From the NCBI RefSeq assembly GCF_020037125.1, contig NZ_JAIQDG010000001.1, forward strand, positions 558,001 through 622,000: 64,000 nt of DNA, read 5' to 3'. Shown one piece after another: positions 35,415 to 45,372 of the stretch (its first letter is position 1; each line of letters begins with the position of its first letter). The notes beneath the pieces are model-generated. The model was not told where the DNA came from, did no database searches, and was given only the letters and a program-made list of their open reading frames with translations. Made by a program: the position numbers and the translations under genes. The DNA comes from Myxococcus sp. RHSTA-1-4 (GTDB lineage Bacteria; Myxococcota; Myxococcia; Myxococcales; Myxococcaceae).

Positions 35415-35550
35415 CAGCATCCAGAGCGGCCTCCGCCTCGCGGCGGTGGCCCGACAACCTGGGGTCGGACCTCCAAGGTGTCCAAACGATGCGGCTCGGG
35501 GAGAAATACCTCCACGGGCAATCCAAGTGTCCGAAGCCCCTCGGCTTCGG
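35415..35550 (+). promoter_or_regulatory. Structured leader RNA, possible SAM-I-clan riboswitch
   Basis: The leader has GCATC (35417-35421) paired with GATGC (35488-35492) as a closing stem. Inside it are ATCCAGAG, a hairpin GGCCTCCGCC/GGCGGTGGCC, GGCCCGACAACC and AAGGTGTCCAAA. Several of these blocks, in this order, resemble the SAM-I riboswitch core, but the segment normally between GGCCC and GCAACC is shortened. A perfect hairpin CCGAAGCC-CCTC-GGCTTCGG follows at 35531-35550. Placement before methionine genes fits SAM sensing. It could instead be a different class. Between 35551 and 35840 I see no further element. Confidence 0.45.
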
Positions 35551-35840
35551 TGAGAGAGGACCCCCGTGGTTCCATCCACCTGCTCCGCATCCCTGAACGC
35601 CACCGCTGAGCACCTCACGCCCGCCGCGTGCATGTGTCCGCCGCGCGTGTGGCGCGCCCGAATGCGCCGGCCCGGCGGCCTCCGCTAGTCCGCGTCCGCC
35701 CGGGCCCCGCCTCCTCCCGCTTTCAATTCCTTGCATCGTGGCGCGCGTGCGCCGCGCCGGGCCCGCGTGTGCCCGGAGCGCGGCCCGTGTCTGCCTTTGA
35801 CTGTCTTCCAGGGCCCGTGCGGCCCGTTGAGGTCTTCCAG

Positions 35841-38342
35841 ATGAGCAGCGCTCCGTTCCAGGTGATGAAGTTCGGAGGTTCCTCCGTGGGCTCCCCGCGG
35901 CGGCTCCGGCAGGTCGTGGAGCTGATTGGCAGGCATGCGAAGCAGGGGCCGCTCGCGGTCGTCGTCTCCGCGATGGGCGACACCACCGACTGGCTGATTG
36001 AAGCGGCGGGGCTCGCCACGTCGGGAGATTTGGAGGGCGCGCTGACGGTGGTGGCGCGCATCGCCCACCTCGCGAAGACCAACGCCGCGGCGCTCCACCC
36101 GGAGCAGTCCACCGCGCTGGCGGCGCGCGTGGACACGCTGCTCGCGCCGCTGCAGCAGCTCCTCCAGGGCATCTCCCTCACCCGCGAGTGCTCGGCGCCG
36201 TCGCGGGACAGGGTGCTCTCCTTCGGCGAGCGGGTCTCCGCCACGCTCCTGGCCGAGCTGCTGACGGCCGCGGGCACCCAGGCCACCTTCCACGACGCGA
36301 GGCAGCTCCTGGTGACGGATGACCGCTTCGGCGCGGCACGGGTGGACGTGGCCCGGACGCGTGAGCGGCTCCAGGCGGTGGTGGGAAGCTGGAGGGCCTC
36401 CGTCCCCGTCCTCCCCGGCTTCATCGCCGCGACGCCGGACGGACGCACCACCACGCTGGGGCGCAACGGCTCCGACTACACGGCGGCGCTGGTGGCCCAG
36501 GGCATCGACGCGGCGGAAGTCACGGTGTGGACGGACGTGCTGGGCCTGCACACCGCCGACCCGGACCTCGTGAGTGACGCGTACCCCGTCCCGCACCTCA
36601 CCCACGCCGAGGGACTGGAGCTGGCGGCGGTCGGCGTCCGGATGCTGCACCCGCGGACGATGATTCCGCTCATCGAGTCCGGCATCTCCCTGCGCATCCG
36701 CAACACGATGCACCCGGACCATCCCGGCACGCTCATCGACGCCATCGGCTCGCGCGACGGCCAGCGGCCCACGTGCATCGCCACGCGCGAGGAGCTCGCC
36801 CTGCTGGGCATCGAGGTGCGCAAGCTGTCCGACCAGTTCCAGCTCGGTGAGCGGGTGCTGGCCGCGCTGCGCGAGGCGCAAGTCACGGTGTGGCTGTCCA
36901 CGCAGTCGGCGAACGGCCAGTCCATCGCCGTCGTCGTGCCCCGGCCGGACGTGGCGCGCGCCCAGAAGGCGCTGGAGTCCGAGCTGTCCCAGGAGCAGGC
37001 GCGCCACGAGGTGGAGCCCCTGGCCATCCGCCAGCCGGTGACACTGCTGACGCTGGTGGCGGAGGCGATGGGCCAGGGCGTCAACGTGGCCGGGCGCTTC
37101 TTCAGCGCGCTGGGAGCGGTGGGCGTCAGCGTGCGAGCGAGCGCCCAGGGCGCCAGCTCGCGCTCCATCTCCTGTGTCGTCGACGCGGCGGACACCGCCA
37201 TCGCGGTGCGCACCACGCACGCGGCCTTCAACCTGGCCCACCAGCAGGTGAGCCTGTTCCTCCTGGGCCGGGGCACGGTGGGAGGACAGGTGCTGGCGCA
37301 GCTCCGCGCGCAGCAGGCGCTGCTGCGGGACAGGCATGGCATCGCGCTGCGGGTGGTGGGCCTCGCGGACAGCCGCCGGGCCCTCTTCGACGCCGCGGGC
37401 CTGCCGCTGGACGGACTGGAGGAGCGCCTTGCCCGCGTCGAGCCGGAGGCCCCGGAGAAACGCACGCTGGTGCCGCTGCTGGACGAGCTGCGGCGGCTAC
37501 CGGTGCCCATCCTCGTGGACTGCACCGCCGCGAGCGGCATGGAGGCCGTCTACACGGCGGCGTTCCAGCGCGGCATCCACGTGGTGGGGGCCAACAAGAA
37601 GCCGCTGGCGCTGCCCTGGAATGAACGCGAGGCGCTCCTCGGTGAGGCGCGGCGCCACCACGTGGCCTACCACTACGAGACGACGGTGGCGTCCAGCCTG
37701 CCCGTCATCGACACGCTGGCGAACCTCGTCCGCACGGGCGACACGGTGCGCCTCATCACCGCGTCACTCTCCGGCAGCCTGGGCTTCATCTGCAACGAGC
37801 TGACGGCCGGCGTGCCGCTGTCGGTGGCCGTGCGCACGGCCCGCGAGCGCGGCTTCACGGAGCCGGACCCTCGCGAGGACCTGGGCGGAACGGACGTCGC
37901 GCGCAAGGCGCTCATCCTCGCGAGGGAGCTGGGCCTGCCGCTCTCCCTCTCCGACGTGGCGCTGGAGCCATTCGTCCCCGCCGAGTCCCAGCCCGGCACC
38001 TCGGTGGACGCGTTCCTCCAGGGGCTGAAGGCGCTGGACGCCGCCTACGCGGAGCGCGTGGCCCGCTACCGCCAGTCGGGCACGGTGCCGCGCTACCTGG
38101 CGCGCATCGACCCGTCGAAGGTCGGCACCGGCACGCCCGTCATCCGCGTGGGCCCCGTCCCCGTCGAGGCGGGCCAGGCGGCGGCGGACCTCCGCGGCTC
38201 CGAGTCCTTCGTCTCCTTCACCACCACGCGGCACAGCGACTTCCCGCTCACCGTCCGCGGCGCGGGAGCCGGAGGCGCGGTGACGGCCTCGGGTGTGCTG
38301 GCCGACATCCTCCGCATCTCCCAGACGCTGCGAGGCCGCTGA
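35841..38342 (+). CDS. thrA: Bifunctional aspartokinase / homoserine dehydrogenase
   Basis: The 833-residue protein joins an aspartokinase (MKFGGSSVGS at the start, GRNGSDYTAAL in the middle of the domain), a pair of ACT-type regulatory segments (about 310-465) and a homoserine dehydrogenase (FLLGRGTVGGQVL nucleotide-binding loop, GANKKPLAL, and GTDVARKALILARELG). It catalyses the first and third steps from aspartate toward methionine and threonine. Length matches ThrA/MetL. The ATG at 35841 has TTGAGG upstream; the longer upstream frame runs through the leader and is not protein-like. The next gene starts 33 bp later. The setting with MetB-like genes suggests a methionine-directed isoform. 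Confidence 0.93.
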   Translation: MSSAPFQVMKFGGSSVGSPRRLRQVVELIGRHAKQGPLAVVVSAMGDTTDWLIEAAGLATSGDLEGALTVVARIAHLAKTNAAALHPEQSTALAARVDTLLAPLQQLLQGISLTRECSAPSRDRVLSFGERVSATLLAELLTAAGTQATFHDARQLLVTDDRFGAARVDVARTRERLQAVVGSWRASVPVLPGFIAATPDGRTTTLGRNGSDYTAALVAQGIDAAEVTVWTDVLGLHTADPDLVSDAYPVPHLTHAEGLELAAVGVRMLHPRTMIPLIESGISLRIRNTMHPDHPGTLIDAIGSRDGQRPTCIATREELALLGIEVRKLSDQFQLGERVLAALREAQVTVWLSTQSANGQSIAVVVPRPDVARAQKALESELSQEQARHEVEPLAIRQPVTLLTLVAEAMGQGVNVAGRFFSALGAVGVSVRASAQGASSRSISCVVDAADTAIAVRTTHAAFNLAHQQVSLFLLGRGTVGGQVLAQLRAQQALLRDRHGIALRVVGLADSRRALFDAAGLPLDGLEERLARVEPEAPEKRTLVPLLDELRRLPVPILVDCTAASGMEAVYTAAFQRGIHVVGANKKPLALPWNEREALLGEARRHHVAYHYETTVASSLPVIDTLANLVRTGDTVRLITASLSGSLGFICNELTAGVPLSVAVRTARERGFTEPDPREDLGGTDVARKALILARELGLPLSLSDVALEPFVPAESQPGTSVDAFLQGLKALDAAYAERVARYRQSGTVPRYLARIDPSKVGTGTPVIRVGPVPVEAGQAAADLRGSESFVSFTTTRHSDFPLTVRGAGAGGAVTASGVLADILRISQTLRGR

Positions 38343-38375
38343 CCCATGTCCCTCCCGAATGCAGGAACTCCTCCG

Positions 38376-39503
38376 ATGAAACTCGCCACCGCCCTCGTCC
38401 ACGCGGGCGTGCGCCGGGACCCGTCCACCGGCGCGGTCGCCGTCCCCATCTACCAGTCCGCCACCTTCCAGCACCCCGCGCTCGGCCAGTCCACCGGCTA
38501 CGACTACTCGCGCACGAAGAACCCCACCCGCTCCGCGCTGGAGGACGCGCTGGCGCGGCTGGAGGGTGGCAGCCTCGGCCTCGCCTTCAGCTCCGGCATG
38601 GCGGCGCTGCACTGTGCCTTCCAGCTCTTCGGCCCGGAGGACCACGTCATCCTCACCGAGGACCTGTACGGCGGCACGTACCGGCTGGTGGACCGCCTCC
38701 TCCACGTGCCCTGTACCTTCGTGGACACCACGCGTCCGGACGCGGTGCGGGCCGCGCTGCGCCCCAACACGCGAGCCATCCTGGTGGAGTCCCCCACCAA
38801 CCCGCTGATGAAGACGGCGGACCTCCCGGCGATTGCCCGCATCGCGCACGAGGCCGGGGCGCTGCTCATCGTCGACAACACCTTCCTGACGCCGTGGCTC
38901 CAGCGCCCGCTGGAGCTGGGCGCGGACCTCGTCGTCCACAGCGCGACGAAGTACCTCGCCGGGCACAACGACGTGGTGGCGGGCGCGCTGGTGGTGAAGG
39001 ACGCGGCGCTGGGCGAGCGCCTCGCGTACGTGCAGAACGGCATCGGCGCCATCCTCGGGCCGCAGGACGCGTACCTCGTGATTCGCGGGCTGAAGACGCT
39101 GGCCCTGCGCATGGAGCGCCACCAGGCCAACGCGCGCGAGGTGGCCGCGTGGCTGGACGCCCACCCGCTGGTGGAGCGCGTCTTCTACCCGGGCGTGGGC
39201 GGCATGTTGTCCTTCACCGTCACCGACGCGGCCCTGGTGCCCGGGGTGCTCGCCTCCGTCCAGGTGTGCCTCTTCGCCGAGTCGCTCGGCGGCGTCGAGA
39301 CGCTCATCACCTATCCGACCACCCAGACCCACGCCGACATCCCCGTCGCGCGCCGGGAGCAACTGGGTATCTCCGACCGGCTGCTTCGCCTCTCCGTGGG
39401 AATCGAGGACTGTCATGACATCATCGCCGACCTGGCCCAGGCGCTCGAAGGAGCCCGCCGTGCGAACCCGACTCGCCACGCGCTTGCTGCACACGGGTCA
39501 TGA
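38376..39503 (+). CDS. metB: Cystathionine gamma-synthase family PLP enzyme
   Basis: This 375-residue enzyme is a Cys/Met-metabolism PLP protein, with YSRTKNPTRSALE, SSGMAALHC and the PLP-lysine motif HSATKYLAG (Lys about residue 191). With the next gene it should convert activated homoserine to cystathionine and then homocysteine. Reactions in this family cannot be separated reliably by eye, so gamma-synthase is inferred from gene order. The ATG at 38376 (MKLATALVHAG) matches the usual family start; an ATG at 38346 would add ten residues. Confidence 0.88.
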   Translation: MKLATALVHAGVRRDPSTGAVAVPIYQSATFQHPALGQSTGYDYSRTKNPTRSALEDALARLEGGSLGLAFSSGMAALHCAFQLFGPEDHVILTEDLYGGTYRLVDRLLHVPCTFVDTTRPDAVRAALRPNTRAILVESPTNPLMKTADLPAIARIAHEAGALLIVDNTFLTPWLQRPLELGADLVVHSATKYLAGHNDVVAGALVVKDAALGERLAYVQNGIGAILGPQDAYLVIRGLKTLALRMERHQANAREVAAWLDAHPLVERVFYPGVGGMLSFTVTDAALVPGVLASVQVCLFAESLGGVETLITYPTTQTHADIPVARREQLGISDRLLRLSVGIEDCHDIIADLAQALEGARRANPTRHALAAHGS

Positions 39504-40572
39504 AGTCGACCCCGCGACGGGCGCCGCGGCGGTGCCCATCTACCAGGTGTCCATGTTCGACCAGCCGGGGTTGGAGCGTCCCGGCGAGTTCGACTACGCG
39601 CGCTCGGGCAACCCCACGCGCAAGGCGCTGGAAGGCGTGCTCGCCGAGCTGGACGAGGCCCACGCCGCCTTTGCCTTCGGCTCCGGCATGGCCGCCATCT
39701 CCACCGTGCTGATGCTCTTCAGCGCGGGGGACCACCTGGTCGTCACCGACGACTGTTACGGCGGCACCTACCGGGTGCTCACGCGCGTCTTCAGCCGGTT
39801 CGGCCTCAAGGCCACCTTCGTGGACACGAGCGACCCGGAGGCCGTGCGCGCCGCCCTCCGCCCCAATACCCGCGCCCTGCTGGTGGAGAGCGTCAGCAAC
39901 CCGTTCCTGAAGCGCACGGACATCACCGCGATGTCCATCATCGCGAAGACGCATGGCGCGCTGCTCGTCGTGGACAACACGTTCCTGTCGCCCTGGGTGT
40001 CGCGCCCGCTCACGGAGGGCGCGGACATCGTGGTGCACTCCGCCACGAAGTACCTCGGGGGCCACAGCGACGTCGTCGCGGGGACGGTGGCGGTGAAGAC
40101 GCCGAGCCTGGCGCAGGAGGTGTACTTCCTCCAGAACGCGGTGGGCGCGGTGCCAGGCCCGCAGGACTGCTTCCTCCTCCAGCGCGGCATCAAGACGCTG
40201 GGGGTCCGCATGGAGCGGCAGGTGCGGACGGCGGCGGCGCTCGCTCGCTGGCTCGCGGACCGGCCCGAGGTGCGGGAGGTCTACTACCCGGGCACGGGCG
40301 CGGTGGTGTCGTTCCGGCTCGCGCGGGACGAATGGGCGGCGCCCTTCGTGGAGGCGCTCCGGCTTCCCCTGCTCGGCGTCTCGCTGGGCGCGGTGGAGAG
40401 CATCGTCACCGTGCCGGCCCGGCACTCCCATGCCTCCGTCCCCGCCGCCGAGCGGCAGCGCCGCGGCATCACCGACGGGCTCATCCGCTTCTCGGTGGGG
40501 CTGGAGGAGCTGGAGGACCTCCAGGAAGACCTCGCGCTCGCGCTCGGACAGGCGGTGCGCGCGGCGGCGTGA
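39460..40572 (+). CDS. Cystathionine beta-lyase / trans-sulfuration PLP enzyme
   Basis: A 370-residue paralogue of the upstream enzyme with YARSGNPTRKALE, GSGMAAIST and HSATKYLGG (PLP Lys about residue 197). The pair most likely provide MetB- and MetC-type activities, or one acts as a sulfhydrylase. The GTG at 39460 has AAGGAG upstream and overlaps the previous gene by 44 bp in another frame, indicating coupling. No homoserine acyltransferase gene lies in the window. Confidence 0.88.
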   Translation: MRTRLATRLLHTGHEVDPATGAAAVPIYQVSMFDQPGLERPGEFDYARSGNPTRKALEGVLAELDEAHAAFAFGSGMAAISTVLMLFSAGDHLVVTDDCYGGTYRVLTRVFSRFGLKATFVDTSDPEAVRAALRPNTRALLVESVSNPFLKRTDITAMSIIAKTHGALLVVDNTFLSPWVSRPLTEGADIVVHSATKYLGGHSDVVAGTVAVKTPSLAQEVYFLQNAVGAVPGPQDCFLLQRGIKTLGVRMERQVRTAAALARWLADRPEVREVYYPGTGAVVSFRLARDEWAAPFVEALRLPLLGVSLGAVESIVTVPARHSHASVPAAERQRRGITDGLIRFSVGLEELEDLQEDLALALGQAVRAAA

Positions 40573-40585
40573 GCGGCAAGTCGGG

Positions 40586-40614
40586 TTGACAGGCCCCGGG
40601 GGCGTCCGTTACCT
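40586..40614 (+). promoter_or_regulatory. Sigma-70 promoter before the metNIQ leader peptide
   Basis: TTGACA (40586-40591), 17 bp and TTACCT (40609-40614). Transcription would start near 40621, almost at the ATG of the leader peptide (40624), so the peptide may be translated from a leaderless or very short 5' end. Confidence 0.75.
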
Positions 40615-40623
40615 CTGGGGCCG

Positions 40624-40710
40624 ATGCTCATTTCCGTCGCCATGTTCGGGACCTGTTGTGGAGGCATGTGTTGCCATGCCCCCATGGGTCCGTCCGTGCG
40701 CGCGAACTGA
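40624..40710 (+). CDS. Cys/Met-rich leader peptide of metNIQ
   Basis: A 28-codon frame reads MLISVAMFGTCCGGMCCHAP and then MGPSVRAN. It has four Cys in two CC pairs and four Met, far above chance for so short a frame. It lies just downstream of a good promoter and 26 bp before a hairpin with a U-run, the arrangement of amino-acid attenuators. Ribosome stalling at the Cys pairs or Met codons when sulfur amino acids are scarce could prevent the hairpin and let transcription enter metNIQ. The function is inferred; the peptide itself needs no activity. Confidence 0.6.
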   Translation: MLISVAMFGTCCGGMCCHAPMGPSVRAN

Positions 40711-40736
40711 GCTTCCCTCACGCCTCCGCGTACTTC

Positions 40737-40776
40737 CGGCCCGTGCCCCGCTTCCAGGGAACGGGCCGTTTCGTTT
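40737..40776 (+). terminator. Attenuator hairpin upstream of metNIQ
   Basis: CGGCCCGT (40737-40744) pairs perfectly with ACGGGCCG (40761-40768), followed by TTTCGTTT. It stands after the Cys/Met-rich leader peptide and 337 bp before metN, so it can only act as an attenuator or as the end of a short RNA. Confidence 0.65.
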
Positions 40777-41012
40777 CCCCTCCCCGCGTGCACCTTCCCG
40801 GGGATGGGGCCCTCCACCATGCAGTGGCGGCACGCCGCCCAGGAGTCTCGGATGTACCGCAGCACCCAGGAGGACTCTCAGCACCCGCGTCCCGGAGAGA
40901 GCGCCGCCGGCCCCACCCGGGATGACACCTGCGAAGGCCCGACGGTGGTGTCACCGCTCGGCACGCCCACCATCGGCCTCACCGGCTTCACTTCGCGGGT
41001 GGTGACGCGATG

Positions 41013-41174
41013 GCTCCGCCGGGAGGTGCGCCGCGATGGAGCTTCACCGCGACAGCAGGATGTACGGGCGGGGCGAGCAGGCCGTCACCTGCTGCTCCGC
41101 CGGGAGGTGCGCCGTGATTGAGCTGCGCGGTGTCAGCAAGGTGTACGGGCGCGGCGAGCAGTCGGTGACGGCCC
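41013..41174 (+). repeat. 81-bp tandem imperfect duplication spanning the metN start
   Basis: The sequence from 41013 (GCTCCGCCGGGAGGTGCGCCG) recurs at 41094, ungapped and about 80% identical over 76 bp. The second copy is the real ribosome site, start and first codons of metN (VIELRGVSKVYGRGEQSVT). The first encodes a decayed version (MELHRDSRMYGRGEQAVT). As 81 is a multiple of three, the first copy stays in frame and offers an alternative ATG at 41036. Apart from the promoter, leader peptide, attenuator and this duplication, nothing else was found in the 541-bp gap 40573-41113. Confidence 0.8.
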
Positions 41175-42109
41175 TGCGGAACGTGTCGCTCCGGGTGGAG
41201 TACGGCGAGGTGTTCGGCATGCTCGGGCAGAGCGGCGCCGGCAAGTCCACGCTCATCCGCTGCGTCAACCTGCTGGAGCGTCCCTCCTGCGGCGAGGTGC
41301 GGGTGGACGGGAAGGACATGCTGGCGCTCACGCCCGCCGAGCTGCGCGAGGCGCGCCAGGGCATCGGGATGATCTTCCAGCACTTCAACCTCTTCGCCTC
41401 GCGGACGGTGGCCGGCAACGTCGCGTGGCCGCTGGAGGTGGCGGGCTGGCCCCGCGAGCGCATCCGCGAGCGCGTGGAGGAGCTGCTGGCGCTGGTGGGG
41501 CTGTCCGACAAGGCACGGGCGTACCCCGCGCAGCTCTCGGGTGGGCAGAAGCAGCGGGTGGGAATCGCCCGGGCGCTGGCGCCCCGCCCGCGCATCCTGC
41601 TGTCCGACGAGGCCACGTCCGCGCTGGACCCGGAGACGACGCGCTCGGTGCTCGGGCTGCTGCGGGACATCAACCAGAAGCTCGGGCTGACCATCCTGCT
41701 CATCACCCACCAGATGGAGGTGGTGAAGTCCATCTGCGACTCGGTGGCGGTGCTGGAGCAGGGACGGGTGGTGGAGCAGGGCAAGGCGGTGGACCTCATC
41801 GCGCGCTCCGGAACCCGGCTGCACGAGCTGTGCTACCCGCCCTCCGCTCCGGCGGACGGCTCCGCGCTTCCCGGAGGCCGGAGGGTGGAGCTGTCCCTGG
41901 TGGGCGAGCACTCCACCCGGCCCATCCTCACCACCCTGGCACGGCGCTTCGGCGTGGACGCATGGCTGCTGGAGGGCTCCATGGAGCGCGTGGGAGAGAC
42001 GCGCGTGGGCCGGCTCCTCTTCGAGCTCACCGGTCCGCCGGAGGCCGTCGACGGAGCGCTGGGCTTCCTCCGCGAGCAGGGCCTGACGCCGGAGGTGCCC
42101 CGTGTCTAG
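41114..42109 (+). CDS. metN: Methionine ABC importer ATP-binding protein MetN
   Basis: This 331-residue ATPase has Walker A (GQSGAGKST), signature (LSGGQKQRVGIARAL), Walker B (ILLSDEATSALDPET) and switch His (LITHQMEVV). A C-terminal NIL/ACT-like domain (about 250-331) is where methionine binds to inhibit transport in known MetN proteins. The GTG at 41114 has GGGAGG upstream and places VIELRGVSKVYG at the N-terminus, as in the family. An ATG at 41036 lies in a duplicated copy of the start region. The stop overlaps metI. Confidence 0.94.
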   Translation: MIELRGVSKVYGRGEQSVTALRNVSLRVEYGEVFGMLGQSGAGKSTLIRCVNLLERPSCGEVRVDGKDMLALTPAELREARQGIGMIFQHFNLFASRTVAGNVAWPLEVAGWPRERIRERVEELLALVGLSDKARAYPAQLSGGQKQRVGIARALAPRPRILLSDEATSALDPETTRSVLGLLRDINQKLGLTILLITHQMEVVKSICDSVAVLEQGRVVEQGKAVDLIARSGTRLHELCYPPSAPADGSALPGGRRVELSLVGEHSTRPILTTLARRFGVDAWLLEGSMERVGETRVGRLLFELTGPPEAVDGALGFLREQGLTPEVPRV

Positions 42110-42761
42110 CGAGCTGCTGCGCGCCCTGTGGGTGGCCACGGGGGAGACGCTCTACATGACGTCGGTGGCCGCGGTGCTGGTGCTGCTGGCGGGGCTGCCG
42201 CTGGGTGTGCTGCTGGTCGTCACGGACCGTGGCGGACTGTGGGAGCGGCCGGCGGTGAACCGGGTGCTGGGAACACTCGTCAACGTGGGCCGCTCCGTCC
42301 CCTTCATCATCCTCATGGTGGCCATCGTCCCGCTCACCCGCCTGCTGGTGGGCACCACCATCGGCACCACGGCCGCCATCGTCCCGCTGGTGGTGGCGGC
42401 GATTCCCTTCATGGGCCGCGTGGTGGAGCAGGGCCTTCGCGAGGTGGACTCCGGGCTGGTGGAGGCCGCCGTCGCCATGGGCGCCACCCGCCGCCGCGTC
42501 ATCCTCGGAGTCCTCATCCCGGAGGCGCTGCCGTCGCTCGTGCGAGGCACGGCGCTCATGGTCATCAGCCTGCTGGGCTACAGCGCCATGGCCGGCGCGG
42601 TGGGCGGCGGGGGCCTGGGCGACCTGGCCGTGAAGTACGGCTACATGCGCTTCCGCACCGACGTCATGCTGGGCTGCCTGGTGGTGCTGCTGGTGCTCGT
42701 GCAGCTCGTCCAGTGGCTCGGTGACGGACTGGCCTCGCGCTTCGAGCGCGCCTCTTCCTGA
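42102..42761 (+). CDS. metI: Methionine ABC importer permease MetI
   Basis: The 219-residue protein has five or so transmembrane helices and the EAA coupling loop (EAAVAMGATRRRVILGVLIPEALP) that docks on MetN. Length matches MetI (about 217). The GTG at 42102 has GGAGG upstream and overlaps the metN stop by 8 bp. Confidence 0.94.
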   Translation: MSSELLRALWVATGETLYMTSVAAVLVLLAGLPLGVLLVVTDRGGLWERPAVNRVLGTLVNVGRSVPFIILMVAIVPLTRLLVGTTIGTTAAIVPLVVAAIPFMGRVVEQGLREVDSGLVEAAVAMGATRRRVILGVLIPEALPSLVRGTALMVISLLGYSAMAGAVGGGGLGDLAVKYGYMRFRTDVMLGCLVVLLVLVQLVQWLGDGLASRFERASS

Positions 42762-42786
42762 ACTTCTCTTCCTGGAGTCCTCAGCC

Positions 42787-43614
42787 GTGAAACGCTTCTC
42801 TGCCTTCTTTCTGCTCTCCGCCGCCGTGCTGCTGGCCGGCTGCAAGCCGTCATCCGGGTCCTCCACGGGTGGCGATTCCTCCGGCGTCCGTACCTTGAAG
42901 GTGGGCGTCAACCCCGTGCCCCACGGAGAAATCCTGCGCGCCGCCGTGCCCGCGGCCCTTCGCGAGGGCGTGCGCATCGAGGTGGTCGAGTTCACCGACT
43001 ACGTGCAGCCGAACATCGCGCTGGCGGATGGACAGCTCGACGCCAACTACTTCCAGCACGTACCGTACCTGGAGCGCTCCAGCGCGGACCGGAAGCTGTC
43101 CCTGGGCAGCGTGGGCGCGGTGCACCTGGAGCCGCTGGCGCTCTACTCCACGAAGTACCGCCAGCTCGCGGAGCTGCCCGAGGGGGCGCAAGTCACCATT
43201 CCCGCCGACCCGAGCAACGCCGCCCGAGCGCTGCGGCTGCTCGAAGCGCAGGGGCTGGTACGGCTGAGGGAAGGCGCGGGCGCCACCGCCACCGTGCAGG
43301 ACGTGGTGGGCAACCCGCGGAAGCTGGAGCTGCGGGAGATTGATGCCGAGCAACAGCCTCGCACCCTGGAGGACGTGGCCGGTGCCGTCATCAACGGCAA
43401 CTACTTCCTGGAGGCCCAGAAGAACCTCCGGCTGGAGGCGAGCGTCCTCGCCCGCGAGTCTCCGAAGGACAACCCGTACGCAAACGTGCTCGCCGTGCGG
43501 AAGGGCGATGAAGGCCGGCCCGAGGTGCAGGCGCTGGTGAAGGCACTCCACTCCGAAGAGGTGCGGAAGTTCATCGAGGCCACCTACGGGGGCGCGGTGG
43601 TTCCGGCGTTCTGA
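42787..43614 (+). CDS. metQ: Methionine-binding lipoprotein MetQ
   Basis: A 275-residue substrate-binding lipoprotein of the NlpA/MetQ family, with lipobox (AVLLAGCKPS), VGVNPVPHGEILRA, EFTDYVQPNIALADGQLDANYFQH and a C-terminal segment ending EVRKFIEATYGGAVVPAF, all typical. It captures D/L-methionine or related compounds for MetNI. The GTG at 42787 is 25 bp after metI. Confidence 0.93.
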   Translation: MKRFSAFFLLSAAVLLAGCKPSSGSSTGGDSSGVRTLKVGVNPVPHGEILRAAVPAALREGVRIEVVEFTDYVQPNIALADGQLDANYFQHVPYLERSSADRKLSLGSVGAVHLEPLALYSTKYRQLAELPEGAQVTIPADPSNAARALRLLEAQGLVRLREGAGATATVQDVVGNPRKLELREIDAEQQPRTLEDVAGAVINGNYFLEAQKNLRLEASVLARESPKDNPYANVLAVRKGDEGRPEVQALVKALHSEEVRKFIEATYGGAVVPAF

Positions 43615-43696
43615 CGGTGCGGGCAGACCGGGTGCGCCCCGTACCCGAATGGGTGCGGAGCATGAGGCGGCTGGAGGCTTCCGGCCGGGCTGCCGT

Positions 43697-43889
43697 GGAA
43701 TGGAGGCTCCATTCCGCGCGAGCCCGCCCCGGGCGTGTGCCCTCTCGTGTGAGGTGGCTGGACGCTTCCGGCCGGGCTGCCGTGGAATGGAGATTCCATT
43801 CCGCGCGAGCGCCGCCCGGGAGTGCCCTCTGGAGCCTGAGGTGACTGGAGGATTCCGCTCAGGCTGCCGTGGAATGGAGGCTCCATTCC
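43697..43889. repeat. Three tandem 87-bp units with palindromic GGAATGGA...TCCATTCC cores
   Basis: Perfect 8-bp inverted repeats GGAATGGA-N3-TCCATTCC start at 43697, 43784 and 43871, an exact 87-bp period, each followed by GCGCGAGC. The rest of each unit is partly conserved (GCTTCCGGCCGGGCTGCCGT before the core). They fill the gap between metQ and the convergent response-regulator gene and may act as its transcription barrier. The core is shared with the cluster at 16296-16693. Nothing else is seen in 43615-43950. Confidence 0.85.
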
Positions 43890-43950
43890 GCGCGAGCTCC
43901 ACCCGAGGCATGCACAAGACCGGGAGCGAGGCGTTCCCCCGCTTCCTGTC

Positions 43951-45368
<1,418 letters not shown>

Positions 45369-45372
<4 letters not shown>

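Noticed and set aside
35489..35596. Short frame in the methionine-gene leader as an attenuator peptide
   Set aside because: Its 35 codons are not enriched for Met, Thr or Cys and it has no ribosome site; it overlaps the structured RNA instead.
42850..43917. Minus-strand frame with repeated ARNGASIPRQP peptides
   Set aside because: It overlaps metQ on the other strand, and its repeats are translations of the 87-bp palindromic DNA units.
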